Of a stretch of 64,000 bases of DNA, positions 59,861 to 64,000 are shown piece after piece. The notes beneath the pieces are model-generated. The model had not been told where the DNA came from. It saw nothing but the letters and a program-made list of their open reading frames with translations, and ran no database searches. The DNA lies in NCBI GenBank assembly GCA_035604215.1, contig DATNIW010000025.1, positions 1-64,000 of the forward strand. Direction: 5' to 3'. The DNA comes from UBA5070 sp035604215 (GTDB lineage Bacteria > Fibrobacterota > Fibrobacteria > UBA5070). The position numbers and the translations under genes were made by a program. Each line of letters begins with the position of its first letter. The stretch's first letter is position 1.

Positions 59861-62782
59861 ATGATCGCCACGATGATGTCCTCCCTTGTCGCCGCGGCGT
59901 TTTCGGTCGCAGTGCCGGATTCGAACCAGATGACCAATCCCGGCTTCGAATCCGGTTCGACAGGATGGACCTTCTGGGCCCGCGCCGCGGACTCCGGGCA
60001 GGCGACGGTCGTCGGTTCGGGATGCCATTCCGGGGCATCCTGCCTCGACATCCTCCATCTGGGCGGCCAGGATTGGGCCGAGTCCAATACCACGGGACAA
60101 GTCGCGGTCCATCCCGGCGAAGTCTGGCAGTACAGCATCTGGGCGCGAATCGACAGTCTTCCCGGCAACGCCTCCCTGGATTTCGTGGAGTCGGACTCCA
60201 ACCAGCAGGTGCTGAACTGGAATGTCGCTTCGGCAGCACTGTCGGGGGACACGGGATGGCGGCAGACCACCACCCGTTACAGCGTACCCGAGGGCTGCGC
60301 GGGCCTCCAGGCCAGGGTCACCGGTGGAGGACACGGCCACCTCCGGCTGGACGACGCCGATTTCCGTCGCATCGCTCCGGCCCCGGCCCATTCCGGGCTC
60401 CTGCGCCTGGCCGACGATTCCCTCTCCGTGAGCATCGACCCCATGGATCTCTCCATGGCATTGGAGGATTCCATCACGGGCGACACGGTCCGTTTCGGCG
60501 CCGTCCCGGTCCTCCGGATGGACTCCGCTCGGACGACCCCCGATTCCCTGCGGATGTTCCTCCGTTTCCTCTCCAACCTGCTTCCCCTGGAACTGGACGC
60601 CACCTTGCGGGGCGGCGCCGTCGTCCTGACCTTGCGCGCGGATTCCACCACCCCGCTGGCGTCGGAGCTTCCGTTTCCGGGACTGGTGGCGAGCAAGCCC
60701 GGTCAATTCCTGGCCATGCCTCGCGGGACGGGCCTGGCAATCCCCGTGGACGGGTCCTTGCCCTCCTCCTGGGGATTCCGTTCCAGCGAATACTGGGAGT
60801 GGCAGGTCACCCAAGCCCTGGCGGGAGCGACGGACGGCTCGACAGGATACGTCATATCCGCCGACCAGCCGTGGGACACGCGTCAATACATCGACCATTA
60901 CGGCCAGACTCTGCTGTCCACCCAGATCTACCACGAGCCGGCCAAGGGTGTCTGGGCCCACGACCGCTCCCTGCTGGTCGCACCGATCCGCGGCGGCGGA
61001 TGGGTCGAAATGGCCAAGCGGCATCGTTCCCGCCTGGAACAACTCGGACTGGTACGCACGTGGACCCAGAAGATCGCGGCCAATCCCGCCACCGACCGCC
61101 TGCGCGGTGCGGTCGACTTCTGGATCGAGGGAACCTGGAACCATGTGCCCGCCTACTTCGACACACTGCGCCTGATGGGGTTGGACAAGGCCGTCGTGAA
61201 TTGGCTGGGCACGTCGGCCGAAGTCGACACGATGGTGTCCCACGGATGGCTTTCCTCCATCTACGACGACTGGTCGGACGCCTGGCCCGCCCCCCAAGAC
61301 GGATCGTGGAGCTCGGAATACCCGTCCGGCGCCGTGGTCCAAGCGAACGGCAACTACCTCGACGGGTGGCTGGAGCACACGTCGAACGGCGACGTGCAGG
61401 CCCTGGAAATCTGTTCGGCGCACCATCCGGCGATGGCCCGCCAGACCCTGACCACCGAACGCCAGACCGTGCAGCGCAACGCCCGGTTCGTGGACGTCGA
61501 ACTGGCCATCACCCCAGCGGAATGCTTCTCCACGGAACACCCGCAGAACCTGGCCCAGGATGCCGCCTCGCGCCTGGCCGCGTTGTCCATCGTCGAAGAC
61601 ACCTTCCACGTGGTGACCGGCAGCGAGCAGCACCGAGACTGGGCCACCGCGCACGTGGATTGGGGCGAGGGGTCCATGAGCATCGCGACCGTGGCCGACG
61701 CGGGATACGACTGGGTCACTCCGGAGGCGCCCGACGCCCACATGGACTCGTTGAGCATGACTCCTTCGATCCGGGTGCCGCTCCTCCCGCTGGCCACCCA
61801 CGATGCCTTCGCTCCAAGCTGGTACACGGGGGACGGCCAGTCCAAGGTTCCGTTGCGATGGGACGAAAAGGACGTCCTGAACGCCCTCTACTCCACGATG
61901 CCGCTCTTGATGCCGTCCGGACGCTCCATGTGGGACTCGCTGCGCGTCCGCTACCTGCGCACGGCGAATCTCCTCGGGGCCCTGCACCTGCGGACGGGAT
62001 TCGAGGTCATGACGAATTTCGTCGACCTGTCGGCCGATGGGAAGGTCCAGCGCACCAGCTTCGCCAACGGATGGACGGTGACGGCGAACTTCGACGGCAT
62101 CGCACGTTCCGAGGCGGGCTACCCCATTCCGTCGATGGGATTCGTCGCCACCGGGAACGGAGAGCGGATCGAGCGCTCCGTCCTGGACGGTTCCACCCGA
62201 AGCCGCGTCCGACTCTCCGACCGATGGTTCCTGGATCCGGAAGGATCGATGGCGACCGTCGACGGGGTCCGGACCGACGGCGCGGTCTTCATGCGCCCGC
62301 AAGGCGACACGGCCCTGCTGATGTCGTTCGTGGGAGACCAGGACAGCATCGAGATCCTGCCAACCGGTCTGCCCTGGCCCGCCACCGGACTCTCCGCGCA
62401 GATCTTGGGCACCACAACCTCCGTTCCACTCGCGGCCGCCGGTTCGTCCTGGTTGCGGCTCGCCAAGGTGGGGACAAATCGCTTCTACCTCCTGAAGGGC
62501 TCGTTCGGGTCCCTCGCCGCCGTGAAGCGAGGCATCCGGATCACGAGTGGCCTGGAGGTGGTCCGCTCCGGTCCCGGATGGGATTGCCTCTGGACCCAGG
62601 ATGCCCCCGCGTCGGCACGCGTCGATGTCGTGGACGCGAGCGGACGCACCCTGTTTTCTCGGGTCCTCGCCGCGCAGACGGGTGCCAACCGCCTTCCCAT
62701 TCCCGCCACGGGTGGACCGGCATGGATCCGGCTCCGTACCGCTTCCGCGACGGAGGTCGCCGCGGTGCCGATGGTGCGGTAG
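59861..62782 (+). CDS. Large secreted glycoside-hydrolase-like protein with CBM and sorting tail
   Basis: The 973-aa product has a signal peptide (MIATMMSSLVAAAFSVAV). A jelly-roll resembling CBM4/9 follows (about 15-165, NPGFESGSTGWTFW). A large central region with Trp/Asp-rich barrel-like segments (LRGAVDFWIEGTWNHVP; SSIYDDWSDAWP) looks like a glycoside hydrolase, but I cannot name the family. The C-terminal 80 residues (ARVDVVDASGRTLFSRVL...) resemble a T9SS type A sorting domain. It would be exported to the cell surface and act on polysaccharide. It follows livF on the same strand. Confidence 0.7.
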   Translation: MIATMMSSLVAAAFSVAVPDSNQMTNPGFESGSTGWTFWARAADSGQATVVGSGCHSGASCLDILHLGGQDWAESNTTGQVAVHPGEVWQYSIWARIDSLPGNASLDFVESDSNQQVLNWNVASAALSGDTGWRQTTTRYSVPEGCAGLQARVTGGGHGHLRLDDADFRRIAPAPAHSGLLRLADDSLSVSIDPMDLSMALEDSITGDTVRFGAVPVLRMDSARTTPDSLRMFLRFLSNLLPLELDATLRGGAVVLTLRADSTTPLASELPFPGLVASKPGQFLAMPRGTGLAIPVDGSLPSSWGFRSSEYWEWQVTQALAGATDGSTGYVISADQPWDTRQYIDHYGQTLLSTQIYHEPAKGVWAHDRSLLVAPIRGGGWVEMAKRHRSRLEQLGLVRTWTQKIAANPATDRLRGAVDFWIEGTWNHVPAYFDTLRLMGLDKAVVNWLGTSAEVDTMVSHGWLSSIYDDWSDAWPAPQDGSWSSEYPSGAVVQANGNYLDGWLEHTSNGDVQALEICSAHHPAMARQTLTTERQTVQRNARFVDVELAITPAECFSTEHPQNLAQDAASRLAALSIVEDTFHVVTGSEQHRDWATAHVDWGEGSMSIATVADAGYDWVTPEAPDAHMDSLSMTPSIRVPLLPLATHDAFAPSWYTGDGQSKVPLRWDEKDVLNALYSTMPLLMPSGRSMWDSLRVRYLRTANLLGALHLRTGFEVMTNFVDLSADGKVQRTSFANGWTVTANFDGIARSEAGYPIPSMGFVATGNGERIERSVLDGSTRSRVRLSDRWFLDPEGSMATVDGVRTDGAVFMRPQGDTALLMSFVGDQDSIEILPTGLPWPATGLSAQILGTTTSVPLAAAGSSWLRLAKVGTNRFYLLKGSFGSLAAVKRGIRITSGLEVVRSGPGWDCLWTQDAPASARVDVVDASGRTLFSRVLAAQTGANRLPIPATGGPAWIRLRTASATEVAAVPMVR

Positions 62783-62809
62783 TCGAACATCGACACGACA
62801 TCACCGCTC

Positions 62810-62821
62810 GGGCTGAAGCCC
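62810..62821. other. Short hairpin after the hydrolase gene
   Basis: GGGCT-ga-AGCCC is a small inverted repeat 28 bp after the hydrolase stop, without a T-run. The rest of the 163-bp gap to the next gene shows nothing I can name. Confidence 0.2.
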
Positions 62822-62945
62822 TTCGCCTTCCAACCTCGCCCGAATTGGTCGGGCTCGGGTCCATGGGATCACGCTTTCGCCCGGTAGGGCGTTGTCCCAG
62901 CGATGGACTTCAGTCCGAGCCCGTTGCCGCTGTGACAGAATTCGT

Positions 62946-64000
62946 CTAACAGGCCAGCAAGGTCCCCGGATACTCGGCTTCCGCCAATGCCGCCAGGAGC
63001 GCCTGGGGATCCGCGTTTCCCTGCACGGTCGCGGTCTTCGAAGCCACGTCCACGCTTACCTCCTCGACGCCGGCAACGGGCTTCAAGGCCTTGGTCACGT
63101 GGCGGGCGCAGTTGTCGCAGGTGATGGAGGGGATGGAAAATTTCACCACGGACTCCGATGTTGGGGTTTTGCGGAATGAAGGAAGGCGGACGTCCCGGAA
63201 CATGAGGACCAGGAGAAGGACACCGGAGGAGTTCTCCCACCAGGAAAGATGCATGGGACAGACGGCCCGGATGGCGGGGATGGCGCCCACGGCTCCCAAC
63301 CAGTCGACAAGCGCACCGGCGCCCACGGCGGTGAGCACCACTGCGCCCAGGTAGGCGTACAGCGCGCGCCGACCCAGCACGGATCCCACGAAGGCCAGAG
63401 TGGCGGTGTTGGTGGCGGGGCCAACGGCCAGGAACACCAAGGCGGCTCCCGGACTCAAGCCCTTTGCGACAAGGCTCGCGGCGATGGGGATGGAGCCTGT
63501 GGCGCACACGTACAGGGGGCCGCTGGCCAGGAGCATGGCCGCGTAGGAAAGCACCGGATGGGAAAGCCATCCGTCGAAGATCCCCCGGGGCAGGATCCAG
63601 GCGAGAAGACCGCCCAGCGCGATACCCACCAGCAGCCATTTCCTCAGCGAGAAGAGGATTTCCCCGAAACCGTGTTCCCAGGCGATGGACAAGATCCGCC
63701 AAAAGCTCCGTGGCTGCGTCCGCGGTTCCGGATCGGGACCGCAGATGGTTTCCTCCGAGGACTTGGGCGACGCCATCTCCACCGCCCAGCCCACGGCCAA
63801 TCCGGAAAGCACGGCGTATACGAGTCTGAATCCGGCGAAGGTGGCTCCCAGCATACCCCACGTCGCGGAGATGGAATCCACACCGGTGCTGGGCGTTGAG
63901 GCAAGGAAGGTCGCGGTGGCCCCCTTGCCGGCACCGTCCCTGCGCAGATGTTGGGCCACGGGAAGCACCCCGCAGGAACAGAGGGGAAGGGGAATCCCGG
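62946..64000 (-). CDS. SO_0444-type metal efflux permease with C-terminal HMA domain, partial
   Basis: The frame is open to the right edge, so the N-terminus is missing. The visible 350 residues begin GIPLPLCSCGVLPVAQHLR, the metal-binding motif of DUF318 permeases. Several transmembrane helices follow (GPLYVCATGSIPIAASLVAKG; VGPATNTATL). A C-terminal heavy-metal-associated domain carries CDNC. This permease-HMA fusion matches the SO_0444 family of Cu/Zn efflux transporters. Confidence 0.85.
   Translation of the reverse strand, partial: GIPLPLCSCGVLPVAQHLRRDGAGKGATATFLASTPSTGVDSISATWGMLGATFAGFRLVYAVLSGLAVGWAVEMASPKSSEETICGPDPEPRTQPRSFWRILSIAWEHGFGEILFSLRKWLLVGIALGGLLAWILPRGIFDGWLSHPVLSYAAMLLASGPLYVCATGSIPIAASLVAKGLSPGAALVFLAVGPATNTATLAFVGSVLGRRALYAYLGAVVLTAVGAGALVDWLGAVGAIPAIRAVCPMHLSWWENSSGVLLLVLMFRDVRLPSFRKTPTSESVVKFSIPSITCDNCARHVTKALKPVAGVEEVSVDVASKTATVQGNADPQALLAALAEAEYPGTLLAC

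Noticed and set aside
62783..62945. Small gene or structured RNA after the hydrolase
   Set aside because: Only a 5-bp hairpin is visible; no convincing start with a ribosome site.

Overview
The window is a compact, GC-rich (by eye about 65%) bacterial chromosome segment of roughly 57 protein genes. I see no rRNA, tRNA, CRISPR array or insertion sequence, and no gene-free stretch longer than about 170 bp. It looks like a diderm of the FCB group, most likely an uncultured Fibrobacterota member. The reasons are an LptD/Omp85/Mla outer-membrane gene set, a TIGR02147-type regulator (a family known mainly from Fibrobacter and Bdellovibrio) beside an outer-membrane protein and a lipoprotein, T9SS-like C-terminal tails on secreted enzymes, and recurring promoter boxes of the Bacteroidetes type TAnnTTTG. 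The taxonomic call is inference.

Layout. 1-6220 (+): a YgjP-like peptidase cut by the window edge, then lptD, maf, a RodZ-like HTH membrane protein, tatD, a 52-aa membrane protein and hisB. 6237-13098 (-): tolC-like, mlaC, DUF2953-like, pfkB kinase, ptsP (GAF-EI) and a TIGR01212 radical SAM gene, apparently one operon. 13180-16545: an orphan envelope protein (+), a VapBC-type toxin-antitoxin pair with a palindromic operator, a SprT-like peptidase, rnhB and a bacilliredoxin (-). 16624-22859 (+): dnaG, rpoD, relA/spoT, a DUF4388 protein and an unknown gene, all overlapping by 4 bp. 22933-27700 (+): trpE-trpG-trpD-trpC plus a BASS-type transporter. 27687-28878 (-): an HDOD protein and a small partner. 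29015-31907 (+): guaB, an LpxH-like hydrolase and an MBL-fold protein.

31948-32916 (-): mtgA-like transglycosylase. 33054-39679 (+): rpoZ, coaBC, a UDG-like gene, dnaB, mlaE, mlaF and radA. 39691-42244 (-): Omp85-like barrel, TIGR02147 regulator and lipoprotein. Then proS (+), a YtxJ-like bacilliredoxin (-) and an S41 lipoprotein peptidase (+). 45972-51853: a divergent system of transglutaminase-DUF2126 (-) and CP-ATP-grasp plus alpha-E (+). 51863-56041 (-): GT2 glycosyltransferase, recQ and a subtilisin-like protease. 56192-59790 (+): livHMGF without a binding protein, followed by a large secreted glycoside-hydrolase-like protein. 62946-64000 (-): a permease-HMA metal transporter running off the end.

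Themes. Envelope biogenesis (LptD, Mla parts, Omp85, LpxH-like, MtgA, RodZ-like) is spread through replication and transcription operons, and translational coupling by ATGA/GTGA overlaps is the rule. The most interesting signal is not a gene: several transcription units start a fixed 7 nt after a TAnnTT box, which predicts leaderless mRNAs driven by a Bacteroidetes-type promoter. Other points worth checking are a possible bacillithiol redox system, the divergent ATP-grasp/transglutaminase locus, and several genes with no canonical start codon.
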